The position numbers were made by a program, and so were the translations under genes. From NCBI GenBank assembly GCA_039619475.1, contig CM077116.1, positions 168,843,363 through 168,907,362 of the forward strand: a stretch of 64,000 nucleotides of DNA, written 5' to 3'. The stretch's first letter is position 1, and the number at the start of each line of letters is the position of its first letter. Positions 1-13,151 of the stretch are shown here, one piece after another. Source of the stretch: Icerya purchasi. Taxonomy: Eukaryota; Arthropoda; Insecta; Hemiptera; Monophlebidae. The notes beneath the pieces were generated by a model. That model searched no databases, had not been told where the DNA came from, and saw nothing but the letters and a program-made list of their open reading frames with translations.

Positions 1-551
1 ACAAATGTGATCCAGAGAGGAAAATGCAATTCTCGCAATGGATTATGTCAACAAATTCGGGAAAATTGTAAAAAATAGCAAGAATGGAATAATCGAGAGT
101 GAAAATCGTTATGATGTTCCTGACAACAAAGGACTGTTTCATTACCAGTTTGTAGGGTCGCACGGTTAGTGTGTTAGTTTACCGCTGTGTGTTACGGCGT
201 TTGTGCGAAAAAAAGCGTGCTAAACAAATACAGGCTGGTCACCCAACCGGGAAACCAGGAATAAGCCGGGAATTTTGTTGTAAAACCGAGGAAAAAGTGA
301 AAATAGCCGAACGATATTTTTAATAAAAAAAAAAATCAATTGAAACGAAAAACAAATGTATTTTTTAATTTACTCAAAATAAATTACAAAGTTCTGTTTT
401 ATTCATATCAAAATATGCTGCGGCGGTCAGGTATTGTCAATAGTAAGAAAAAAATTCCATTCTTCTTGTACGATTCTGGTAATCGGGAAATCGGGAGGAT
501 TCGGATCAGGAAAACCAGGAATTTAAAAATTATATTTGAATGGCCACCATG

Positions 552-870
552 AAGTAGAAAAATGATTGGCTGCTGCACCACGATAACGTCTTGTGCTCTG
601 CATGTCCCTTTTAACCGGATAGTACCTGACCAAAAATAAGATTACCGCAGCCTCCCCCTTATTCTGCTTCTTCCCGAGATGAAATCCATACTGAAAGAAG
701 AGCGATTCGACAGCTTGCAAACAGTTCGAGAAAATCCCAAGAAAAACACGCGTAACATCACCGAGCTGGAGCTTATTCAGTGCTTTCACAAATGGACCGA
801 ACGATGGAGAAAAATAGTTGCGACAAAAGAGGAATACTTCGAGGGAAATGGAAATATTTTAGAAAATTTG
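552..870 (+). pseudogene. mariner transposase C-terminal relic
   Basis: The + strand, with frame changes, reads an LLHHDN catalytic block around 572-592 and then, in one open frame from 679, MKSILKEERFDSLQTVRENP, LIQCFHKWTERWRKIVA and EEYFEGN. This is the usual order at the C-terminal end of mariner transposases. The N-terminal helix-turn-helix half and the first catalytic Asp are absent, and no terminal inverted repeat is obvious. It sits in the CRTC intron before the exon at 1178. Dead copy. Confidence 0.75.
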
Positions 871-1177
871 TTTTATGCAATTTTACAAAAAAAGGGTATT
901 TTGTTGATTTTTTTTACACTAAAAAATATATATATTTATTTTTTCATTTATTGAAAAATTATCCCGAGGGGGCGGGGAGAGCTGATAAAAGTGTTTATGT
1001 TTTAAGAACTAGTTCCAATAGTAGGATCAACGTGTATGCTCACATCCCGCAGAAGGAAACCTACTAGATGAAATAGATCGATCACAATCGCGTTTGTCTA
1101 AGGACTTCGTGATCATTCTTCGTAATAATAAGTGTATGTATGTGTATATTAATTGTATTTTATTATTTTATTTATAG

Positions 1178-1331
1178 TATATACCCGTCGCAACAAGATC
1201 CAGGTGCTACACAAATACCAATTAGTGGTAACACTGGATCATTACCGGATTTAACGAATTTCCCGTTTCATTCTCCACCGCTTACATCACTCGACCAAGA
1301 CGATCGTCAAAGTTCTACATACAGTGTTAAT
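1178..1331 (+). CDS. CRTC: CRTC exon a (middle domain)
   Basis: The acceptor is tttatag at 1171-1177 and the donor is gtaagt at 1332. The first base completes a split codon, then the exon reads IYPSQQDPGATQIPISGN followed by TGSLPDLTNFPFHSPPL. This is one of the best-conserved stretches of CRTC proteins outside the termini. The 154 bases end on a codon boundary. Confidence 0.93.
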
Positions 1332-2334
1332 GTAAGTGTTACTTTATTCAATTTTTTTTTTTTAATCCCTATTTAGAACGATTGTAGATTAGTTTGCATC
1401 GATATTTTATTTGCAAATTCGCAAAACAATGACATAAAAATATTTTAACAGAATGTAAATCACCTTTAGTATATACTGTTTGAGTAGGTATTGATGTTTT
1501 ATTGCTTTAAATCATTTTAAGTGTTACATGGGGCAGGTTGAGTTTGTTGGTAAGGTTTTTATTGTCCATACGTTAATTTGTTGGATTAAAGGAATGAAAA
1601 ATATTTCGGGACTTTTTTGAAAATTTTTCCTATCAAAAATTAAATTACATTAGTCAGTTACCTTTTAGTTGTGTAATAGTTGATCATGAAATTGCTATAC
1701 TGTCGGTTTTCCACGTTAAGGATATAACGAAGACGAGAAAACCGATGAAAAGTGTTTATTAAAAAGTCTCTCTTCTTTAAAGGAAAACATATTTTATAGC
1801 TCTCCCTGTCGTGTTAAAAACCCGTGCATTATTAGCGAATGTCTTGTTCTGACATGAAATTAGTAATGCTATTAAAAGGATCAATTTTATTCATCGAGTA
1901 AAATTTTATTTTCCAAGTGAAATGTAAAGTTCTTATGTGCGTGCGTGCGTGCGTGTGTGTATCATCATTATCTCCTCAACCATTAGGTGGGTAGACAACC
2001 TATTTGTACATTTTTTCCAGCTGTACAGATATTGGTTGTGTACTAGGCAATTACGAGAATATGCAAATCGGATGTACACACGCAAGACTACATTCGGAAC
2101 TGATTATAGCCGCTTCTTATCGCGCTACAAGTGCAGTCCCGTGTGTATCAGCTGTGTACTGTCCTAGCGCGTATATTATGTCCGCGGTGGTTTGCCATTG
2201 CCTTCCACGCGAAGTAGTGAGTATTTTAATTTCATTTTTTGTAATAACTTTGTCGCCGCCCGGGATCAAATCCGACACTTCCGTAACGGAAGCCAAGCGC
2301 TCTAGTAATTAGACTATCGATGTGTGTCTGTGTC

Positions 2335-2393
<59 letters not shown>

Positions 2394-5300
2394 GTATATA
2401 AAGTGAAGTTAGTCAGTTTTTATTGAAAAATTTAATCCTCGGGAAAATTGGGGTCATACATTTGTAATATCCAACTAAGATTTTGTGGCAGTTGAAGCCT
2501 AAAATATAATTTTGTTTTTAAATGTTCCATATGACGTGTAAACAGAACGCATCGGTACAGCTAGTGGTATTACAATTAGGAGAAATAGAAGAGTTATCAT
2601 TCAAATCTAAACGGAACATCTCGCATATAAATTCGGTAAACTCAACCACGAGGTATATTTAGGTCGACGTGTAAAGCACCCCGGGGAATGGTCGGAATCA
2701 AACTATGTCCGTTTTCATGAACGACTCTGTTGATCAGAAAAATTTCAAAATGTTCGCTTTCTCAGTATTCTAGCTACTCTTTACTAGCGAATTTAATTTT
2801 CCAAGGACTGCAGTACTGGTGGTTCAACAATAAAGACACGTTGACCGTTCTGTTAAATGGTGTAGCGTTTCGCTTTCGCGTTTCAGACAATACTCCTTGT
2901 TTGTTTCTCGTTTATACTTTCTTTTGATTCTTTTTGATGACCTTCTAACAATACCAAAGCGCTTTGTGCTTTTGATCGTCAGTGGTCGATGAAAATGAAG
3001 TTAATAATCAGGAAAATCTCTTCGTTCCTGTTCAAAACATTTATATTTTCCGAATTCTTGTTTTTGAGTAACGGATGCAATGCTCGATTACTTCATCTTT
3101 TTCGCGATGTTCGAAGCAGTTAGAGTGAAAAAGTAGATAATTTTTTAATTGAAGTCCGTGAAATAATTTGTAATAAGGTAAATATTGATGCTAATATAAT
3201 ATATATGAAGAAAAAAAAATACGGAAATTTAGAAGTTTGTTTTTAAAAAATATATATATATATATATATTACAACTTAGGACTATGTGCAATTACTAAAA
3301 CTATTACGGTCACTAACCAGGTATGTATGGTTTACAAAAAAATTACTGAAAAAATAATACTAGAAAAATAAAAGAAATAAATATTCTCGAACGGTTCTTC
3401 TTTCGAAAGCATAAAAATTCATTGTCAAAATGACGTTCCCTTTTCTATGAAAAATGTAAAAAACACAGAAAACACATACTGATAATCGTTTAATTATAAA
3501 GCTTTGGAATAAATGACTGTTCCAGTGGGTTGATAAGTAAAACCATTATAAAAAATAAGCTGTAAGCTATAATAAAAAAAGAAAAATCTAAAAAAGAAAA
3601 GTTAAAAGTGCAACAATGGTCAACGAAAAATCATGTTTTCTTTTAGTATGTGGAGTACAGAAAACAAAAAAATCGTAATTATGTGTTTAACTTGCATCAA
3701 ACGACGGTGCTATAGTGAAAATTCCGTCTTAGTTATCGAATTTTTCGTTTTAAAAAATTTGTACACCATTTTAATTTGGAATGATCCTAGATACATAATA
3801 TGTTCATATTAAAAAGAAAAAGAATTTATTTCAGGACACATTAACATATATTTTTTTTTTGTGTGTGTGTGAAATAGTTGTAGTTTTTTTGAATTAGTAC
3901 CGACGATTGCATTAGTATACTTAAAGGAAATGCATTATTTGATTTTAATTTGTATGAAACAATAAAACGGCAATGAGCAACAAGCACCAATCAGAGGAAA
4001 GCATGACTATCGGTTTCCGGGATTCCCTACGATGTTGATTGAGGTTTTAATATTTTCAAACAATAGGCTTTTAATGTGATAAAAAAAATTATTCGAAGAG
4101 CCGATACGCGACTCACAAACTGATCGAAGAACGATCTGGTAAAATTCCGCACGTGGCGGACGCAAAAATTCCTCTCGAAGAATCTCGCCACGGACACGGA
4201 CCCCCCGAGTATTACTATTTTGAGAGAGATGAAAAACTTCTCGGCAATAGAGACAACTGAAATATAACAGCTGGTATGTTTTTAAGCAATTAAATATCAT
4301 GATTCGCTTAATTCTATAACCAGACAGGGTTTACGAAATAACCGACTGAATTCCGTGACCAGAAAAGTGAGTAAACTCTGAAAATTGAACAACAAAAACG
4401 GCGAAAAACAGTTTAAATAGATGGCATGACGCAATTTTAAGTCGGCCAAGACAAGTTACAACGTGTTGAACCCCGACTAGATTAACTTACAGCGGACGAA
4501 CAAAAAGCAATCGGGAAAAGGCCGCATCAGTGAACAGACCGACTTTTTGTCTTAAACTTGCAGCGCATTCGCTCCCTTGCCCGTTTTTAGCGAAATTTAA
4601 AAAAGCATCCCTCGGCACGATATTTTTTGGCGGCATAGATTCCCTGTCGCCTCGAACTTATATACATCGTTACCCCTCTACTGTTGGCCACTACTATTAA
4701 AATACTATTGCAGTCTATGCCTTCATACATTCATCTATCCGAATATACATCAGAATTTTGATTTTAGACGAATAAGGATCCTTGAAAGCTGCATCTAGCG
4801 ACAACAATAAACTAAAACGATGTTCGAAGGATTGTGTATTAATGATTTTTATCGAATAATATTTCATATCTCGAATACTGCCCATAGATAGCGCCATATA
4901 TGCCGAATCTATATCAACCTATACATGCATAAACATTTATAGAAATATTTTAAATAATTAAAACGCAAGGAAAAATTTAATCAAAATGTTACAATCAAAG
5001 TTATTAATGTTGAGTTGACTGCAATTAATTTACGTTACAAAAAATAATTTGTTATATATTATAAGATATGATGGTTTTTTCATATTTTTTTTGTTTTTTT
5101 TTTACATTTTTATAAATTGCTTTCGTTTTCATTTAATTTCATGTACGAGATTTTAACTTTTATAAAACGCTCTTTATTTTATAGAGTCCGCAGTATTCAA
5201 GCCCGTCAACTGTATCAACGACATCGCTACCTCCTAGAACGTCAGGAAGATCTTCGTTTGGTAGTACACCTCCTCATGAATCCCCCGGTCCACCTTCGTG

Positions 5301-8300
5301 TAGTCCAGTTATTAGTCCAACTAGTCCCAGTTCGCAAGTAAGTGTGTTGTTATTTTTTGGTGTATATTTTTCGCAGCTATTATAAACATTACGTTAGAAA
5401 TATTCTGAAGAATATACGTTTAAAAATATAAAGGCATAGGAAAATACAAGAAAAAAAAAAGTAAAACTAGTAACGCATTGTACTTTCGCACGCTTTGTAA
5501 GTTAATGCCGTAATTTAGCCAATGGAATTTATTGCATAAATGCTTGAATTTATTGATACTGTTTAAATAATATTAATTTTGTAAAAATAATAAAACTTCC
5601 TTCAACTTTAATCGGTACAATAGGCTTTACAGAGGAGTCTTCCATAATCCTTCTGTTTAAAATTTATCTCGTTATTTCGGACGAGAAGGATGCTGAAAAC
5701 AACCATGAATGATTTTACCGAACGGCTCATACACTAAATAAATATAATGTAGTATAATTGAAGTCGATTAAAACGCGAGCATATTTCACTTATTGCGTTC
5801 GCTTATATTGCTGAAAATTTTTTTTTGAAAAAAAAATGATAAATGTTTTCAAACATGGAAATATACTTTTGTTTATTCAAATACAAAAAACGGACGATAT
5901 TTAAATGATTTTCAACTAAAATTCATTAAGTTATCAAAATCTTCAGTACTATAGTCTAGATTAGGCCTCGGTTTAATATGTTACTAACAAGGGGAACATC
6001 AGAAATGCGGGTCATCGATTTGGTGGTCCTACGTTATTCCGGATGGCATAGTATTCCGTAAAAGACGAAAACGAATTTCACAGTTTTTTGCATTAATCCG
6101 TGAAACTTGAGAAAAGCGCGACCAAAATTAGAGACTATATACGAGGCGCGATCAAAAAGTAACGAGAATTTTTAATTTTTAAAACAAAAAAATAATTACC
6201 TTCTTTTCAGTGTTTATTCTCCATGGTCCTTTCAGAGTGGTGTCACTTATGTCGTCACACACCGTAGTTTCGAGAAACACTGTTGGAACATTATAATTAC
6301 TTACAGCTTATTTGTGTCGTAATTATTTATTTATCTAACAAGAATATATAGAATTAAGAAAAGTGAGCTTATCACCTGTACCGGTCATCCGTTGTTTTGT
6401 CTGTAGCATGTTTTGCCGGCATACGTCTCGCTGCAACAAGGATTTACGCCATACATGATGTATAAAAGTACACAAAAAATAAATTCACTTTAAAATCTGT
6501 ACGAGTATCGCCAACAGTGTAGCTTTGCTGACGCTAAAAATAGAAGAAGCTATCGAAAATATATAGAATGAAAATAAAAATAACCGAAAAACATTTTTAA
6601 GGTCTAAAATTTGGAAGTAGCAAATCAGATAGATTTTTCCAATAAAATATCTATTTATATACATACGAGTATTTGAGATTCGGTGTTTTAATTTTAAATA
6701 ATTGCAATAACCTTAGAGTATGATGGATGGGTATTTTTTTTAAAAATTGTTGAAGCAAATTTAATATAGGCAAGTTAATAATTATTCATTGTAACATTTC
6801 TCGATGAAATTGTGGCATCACATAAAAGAATTAAACACTCAGTTATCTAGTATTTCCTTTTGTCTACTTTCGGTTAAAACCAATGCGAAATCATTTTCAT
6901 ATGAATATGAAAATTCACAAAGATCTTAAATTATTTTTATTAAATATTTTTTGATCGGTGAATTGCATACCATAGTTTTGAAAAAAGAACCAAAAAAAAC
7001 ATAAGACATACGTAACGAGAATGGTCAGTCTGACTTATCCAAGTAATGAGATAAATAATGAATAATTATATTTCTTGACAAAATAATTCTTATAGCTGAA
7101 TAAATATCTTAAACCGATTTAGAATTAATTTTAAGAAACTTTCGCCAATATATATATATGTATAACAATAGAGTTCGCCAAAAGAAATAACAGTATTTTT
7201 TTTTCTTCATTATTTGTTTATTTTTAGTTTGCTTTTTTGGCCCGTTGACTAAGGATCTCTACAGAGAAACAATAAAAGGAAGAGAAAGACAGATTTGTTC
7301 GATCAGATACTAATACAATTCGAAAATTAAAGAAAATTAACCAAATAAATAATTTCTACCTCGTAAATCATCAAAATATGGCACAACAAACCCGAATCTG
7401 TGTTGATTACCACAAACGTGACACAGTACACAGAGGGTAATTCGCAACAGGCGGTCTACTGAGTAAACTAATGCAGGTGGCGACCTGAAACTTTCGCCAT
7501 CTCTTCTCACAACATTGAAGTATAAGTACTGTGAATTTCAGACAAACCGCGCTACTAAGACGGATTTTATAGCGGTAGTCCCGGAACTTTTTGTACAGAC
7601 TGTATATATATATATATATATATATATAAAGGGAGGGAGAGAGATAGATAAATAGATATAGATATAGCCTAGTGGTTAAGCTGCTTAGTTACCAAATCAG
7701 AAGTCAAAGATTCGAGACTTGTCTTGTTCCGGATCCAAGTCGCTTCTAGATATATACCTAATCTAGAATTTAATTAGGTACCAGAGAAATTTGGAAAAGT
7801 AAAAGATGGCCGAGAGAAAGGAACCAGCCCCCGTATTCTCATCAATGCCGTTAGGCTTAGTGTATTGTGAACCTTAACTTCACAATCCCCTACGCCCTAT
7901 TATAAGTGTGTGTGTGTAATATTAATTAATAACTGATAAAATAATAAAGTTTTGTTGCTGAATTTCTTTCATATTAGGATCCATTATTAAAGAACATAAT
8001 TTATTTCATACAAATTAAAAATTATCTCTATTTTACATAAAATTATTTTTTCCAAGAGTATTGAAATTATTCGTGTAAAATGTATATACAATATTTTTTT
8101 TCGTTAAATAATTTTAGAACGCGAACGTGTAGAATTTTTTAAAGATACTTTTCAATTTTTAAAAACAATTAGAAATTTATTTATAATATAACTTGTCAGA
8201 TCGACTGAATTATTGTTTTAAAAATGATAACCCAATTTGGTACTTACAAAGTACGAAGGGCGTTCAATAAAGACTACCACAGACTGCATAACGTCGTTTA

Positions 8301-10799
8301 TTTTTGAGATGAAGACTTCAAATTTTTCACACGTCCAATATAGTTACTCCCCCAATTCTATTCACTTAAGCCATCGTTTTTCCCAATTCGCAAAACAGTG
8401 CTCGAACCAGTTTTTCGGCATCCTTTGCAATAAGGTCTGCACATCATTTTGTAACTCCATAACCGACTCAAAATGGCGACCCTTAAGATCGTTTTTCACA
8501 CCAGGGTATAGGAATAAGTCATTTGGTGTCATATCCGTACTATAAGCTCGGTGGGATATTAATTCGATGCCTCTACGTTGCAAGAATTCCATGACAGAAT
8601 GAGCCATATATAAACGTGCGTTATCAATATCTCTTCGTTATAGCACCATACTTAATTACTGAGCGTCGGCGACTACCTATTCGTACATTTTTAGCTGTAC
8701 AGATATAGGTAGTGTACTAGGCAATTGTTTATATGCAACGCAGCTGTACACACGCAAGACTACATCCGGAACTGATAGTAGCCGCTTGTTATCGCGCTAC
8801 AACATATGCAATTTCCAATTGCCGTTCTTGTATTCCGGACGTTTTCGGGCAATGTGAACCTTTATCAGGGGTTTTAATACCCCTGTAAAATATGCCGAAT
8901 TCACTGTTTCATCTTCAGGGACATAATGCACGTAAATCACGCCCATTTTGTCGAAAAAAGTCGCGTCAGGACCACCTTTCAAGGCTGCGCTGTCTCTGCC
9001 TTTCTCAAATGCGCTGTACCGCCTATAGATGGTTGTTCGGTCGAGAACAGCTGAACCGTACGCTTCTTTCATCATGACTATCGTTTCTGAACGCGTTTTT
9101 CGTAGTCAAAAGCAAAATTTCACTGCGTATCGTTGTTCTCATAAAATCTTGGGTCTATTCATCTTAAAAAGGTGCAGAAGTACAACGATTATATGTTGCG
9201 CCTTTTACGATAATTCGTGTAACAAAACTGAACGAAACTCGATAGATACGTTCCTAATGAGTCAAGCCATCAACCATGTGAAAATTGAATTGATACAGTG
9301 CTGCCACTTCGCGCAACGTGATTATTGATTATTGAACGTCCCTCGCACATTACTTCAAATTTTATTGGCTCATGGTGCTATACTTTGTACATTAACCAGA
9401 GACGGTACTGTAATTTTATTTAAAAATACGGATACTGGTTAGTGTTGCTCGCAGTCTGTGTTTCCTTACAAATTATCACCTTTATTTTACTTAACGTGTT
9501 AGTTGTGGGTTTTTTTTTTTTTTTTTTTTTTAATAAATGAAAAAGGGCCCGTTGGTTAAAATGTGTCATATCTTGTGCATCCAGCATGACGGGGATTGTC
9601 CAATAAATCTAACAGGTTACTTTTGATGTTAACTTTTATTAAGATTGATTGTACCGTGTGACATCGATCAAAAAAACTGTCGCAACTTCGTAAAGTTATG
9701 TCTTTAGTTCAAAAAATTTTTCTTGTGATACATCTTATGAGTCTGATTTATTACATGCAGATGTTTGATGCGCACCACGTTAACTTTCAAGATTGAACAA
9801 GCGAACCATAATTCGACAAAATACGATGATAAAATCGTCCATCATCATTTCTGAAAAGAAATAACATGATACGATCTAAATATTACAGCTTTTGATGTTA
9901 ACTTAACTTTTCTCAATAATAACATAATAAATTCTTGAAATCATATCATCTGCTTTTGGAAATATTAGGGATAGCTCAAAATTATTTAAACTGCATAACT
10001 TACGCTTTCTTAAAGTGGGCGGAATATAGGTGGACTGTTTATTTGGATTTTTTTTTGTATTCTGCAGTCACATAAAACCAACCAGGATACACTTAACTAT
10101 CAGTAAGACGGGGATTTTTGTGCAGAAGTTCGAAAACTTTTTAATAACTAATTACTAGGTTGGTGAATAATTGGCCGTCAAAAGTATTATTTCATAATAG
10201 ATTGAGTGTATATATATAACACCTTTGTTTGCTGACCCTTCAACGCGGAAAAAATAATTACGTAGCATTTAAAGAAGTAACATTAAATTTTTTTGGGGAT
10301 GAAGTTAGATATGATCACCAGCGCATAAATTAAACTAACCGACCCTCAGAAGAAAAATAAATTTTTCCTAACTAATTTGGCAAATTTTATGAATAAATTT
10401 CTATTTACCGAAGGCTTCGCAAATTCGACCTAATTGTCTAATAAAAGAAGTAAGTTATGGGGATCCCATAACCTTAAATTATCGCGGATTATGAAATTAC
10501 TGGTTACCGAAAATACCGATGTCAAGTTTAATTAACAACAAAAATAAAATTAGCCTTTATTCGCTACAAATTAATAAATGTAAGTAAACACATTTTTTTA
10601 AAAGTTCGATGATAGATAATTTCTTTTATAAACCAAATTCATCGCATAGCTGTGGACTACCAGTTTTTGAAGATTGCAATTGTACAAATAAAAAAAATGC
10701 ACGCTTATTGGTATCCGCTATGAGGTCAAACCTTATTTAGTCGACTAGAGTGGTGCGATTCTATTGTACTTTAAAGTTGTAAGTACCTTCCGAAGTATC

Positions 10800-10830
<31 letters not shown>

Positions 10831-13112
10831 TTATTAATGACTATGTCATCCTTAGCCCGGAATACATTACAAAAAATGTCCCAATACAATGTCCGCAATG
10901 TGTATAAGATACGCAACAGCCCAGTTAAGTAGACTAGCTGAATTTTCGGTGACGATGAAAACAAATGTAAATAATAATGTTGTATGTACATGTATAATGA
11001 AATGTGGTTGAACAATAAAGATTTTTTTGTACAAGATGGCTAAGAATGACATGATCAATTGAAAACTATTCTTCGAAAAACAGTTTAAAAGAAAAGAGAT
11101 TGGGGATCAAGGGGCTTTTTTATATATATTCAGAAGTTTTCACATAATTATCTAAATGAAAAGTTTAAAGTACATCATTAATTTGAGTTATATTCAGCAG
11201 ATCTGTAATTTTTTATTTCAATACTAAATTTAATGTTCCTAAGTTATTCCTATTTATTATAATTTAAAACTGTTTAAAAGCACTGATGTTTATAAAATTT
11301 AGGCTCGAAATAATTAAAGAATTAAAAAAAAAACAATGAATGTCAGAAAAAGATAAATAGAGAAAACTGTTGTATATTATAAATAAATAATATATTGCAA
11401 ACAAATTTATTTATTTTTTTTACAAATTGATTATTTTTATTTGAAATAAAACTAATCCTGTATGATTTTTTGTTTTTATTGAAATTTTGTCTCAGTTGAA
11501 AATAAAATTTTTGAATTCAAAATATCTTCATCTTTCATGTCGTTTTACACATATATAACTGATTTAATTTTTTGTTAAATTTCAAATTTCTGTAAAATTG
11601 AAGTAAATTTTTATTGGTTTTCATAATTTTCGTGTTCTATATTCTTTGTACCACTACGTGTTTTTTTGGAAATCGTCACGTCAGTTAATGAAATTAAAAA
11701 ATTATTGCATCATTAAATCTGATTTCTAAATTTTAAGTGTAACACATTAATACAAAATTCGTGCGTATAAACTTAAAGTTATGAACATTATTTTTCGACT
11801 CTATGCTTTGTATTTGTTACAAATAATAGTATTCTTTCTTTCATCATTTTCTATCTTAGTAGGTATTTAAAAAGAATTAAAATTAATCTCACCTATAAAT
11901 TTTACGATTTTAGTTTAAGACATTGCAAACTGGATGTAATGCGCAGTAAGTTGTTGTTTAATCGCTTACATAATATCAACTTCCTTAGTCTATGTATCAG
12001 ATTTATCAATAATGAAGATCGTTTAAATTTTTTAAACCTGACTCGGAATCGGCATTATAACATGTGTTGCTATTCGTTATGCTTAAGCATTGAACTTACT
12101 TCAGTTTGCCTGGTGTATTGATTTAAAAAAAAAAAAAAAAAGGAAAAAACAAAATGTTAATTTAATGGTACATTATTTTCGTGTACAACGCTTGAAATTT
12201 TACGAATGAACGATTAGATTTAGTAGGTCAAACGCTGGTTGTTACTGGAAAACGTGGAACGTTTTTGAATGAATTTTAAAATAGGCAATGTCAGTTCGCG
12301 CTTAGCTCAATGAAAGCAAGTAATTTAAAACGAATTTCCTGGCTAAAGTATGTTTGCATGCTGCGTAGACATAGAAACTGTATGTGGTTAATACGGTTAT
12401 CGGAAAAGCTACCGCGACAATATCTCTTCTTAACATGTATATAATAATAATATCGATTAATGTATTCCGTATAATATGTCGTAGTAATGTTTATATGTTG
12501 GTAATTAGTGAAAAAAGTGGCTTATACAGTTGCACGTAGTATAGTTTTAATGCTTTTCCGTGTTGTGTTTGCAGAAGAATCTTTATGTTCCGTGTGCCAA
12601 AACTAAGTATCTTCAGGTTAATAAGGTTAGTAACCTATATCACATTGAATTTTTTCTCCTTTCATATTTATCTTTTCATTTTATTTTTATTAACTTTTCT
12701 TTTGCTCCTTTTTTTTTTAAATTTTAATTTTGTACATCAGTTTTTTAAAGTAATAAAGTAAAACCGATATCGCTGCTGCCCTATAAGTCTGTAAAGACTG
12801 ATGGTTGCGATAGATTTCAACACTGAATGCTTCTTGTAGACAGAATCACTTTAAGGCTATTCGATCGCAGTATTACTGTCGCGCTAATAAGTTAACTATT
12901 AACTGCTACAAATTTGTGTACATGTTTTCGCCGATTAGAGACTTTGATCTTCGTGAAAACGTATTGATTAAATGTAGTTTACATATATTTATAAATACTG
13001 ACATGTTAGCAGTGAAATTCTATAACAGTAGATTGCGATAATTTAATTACTGGACTTTAACGCATTTCAAATTTACCTTTTTTATTCGTTTCATTATTAA
13101 TTCTCTCCATCT

Positions 13113-13151
<39 letters not shown>

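Larger units (their letters stand above)
1332..5184 (+). other. CRTC: CRTC intron
   Basis: It holds SINE copy 1, TA repeats at 2343-2400 and 3250-3270, and otherwise AT-rich DNA. The segment 4010-4930 is less AT-rich and part of it (about 4870-4925) resembles 40330-40375, so it may be an unnamed repeat. No coding exon was found in it. Confidence 0.6.

Noticed and set aside
340..552. 70-residue open frame upstream of the first visible CRTC exon
   Set aside because: Lys/Asn/Ile-rich composition, no motif, and no resemblance to the CRTC N-terminal domain.
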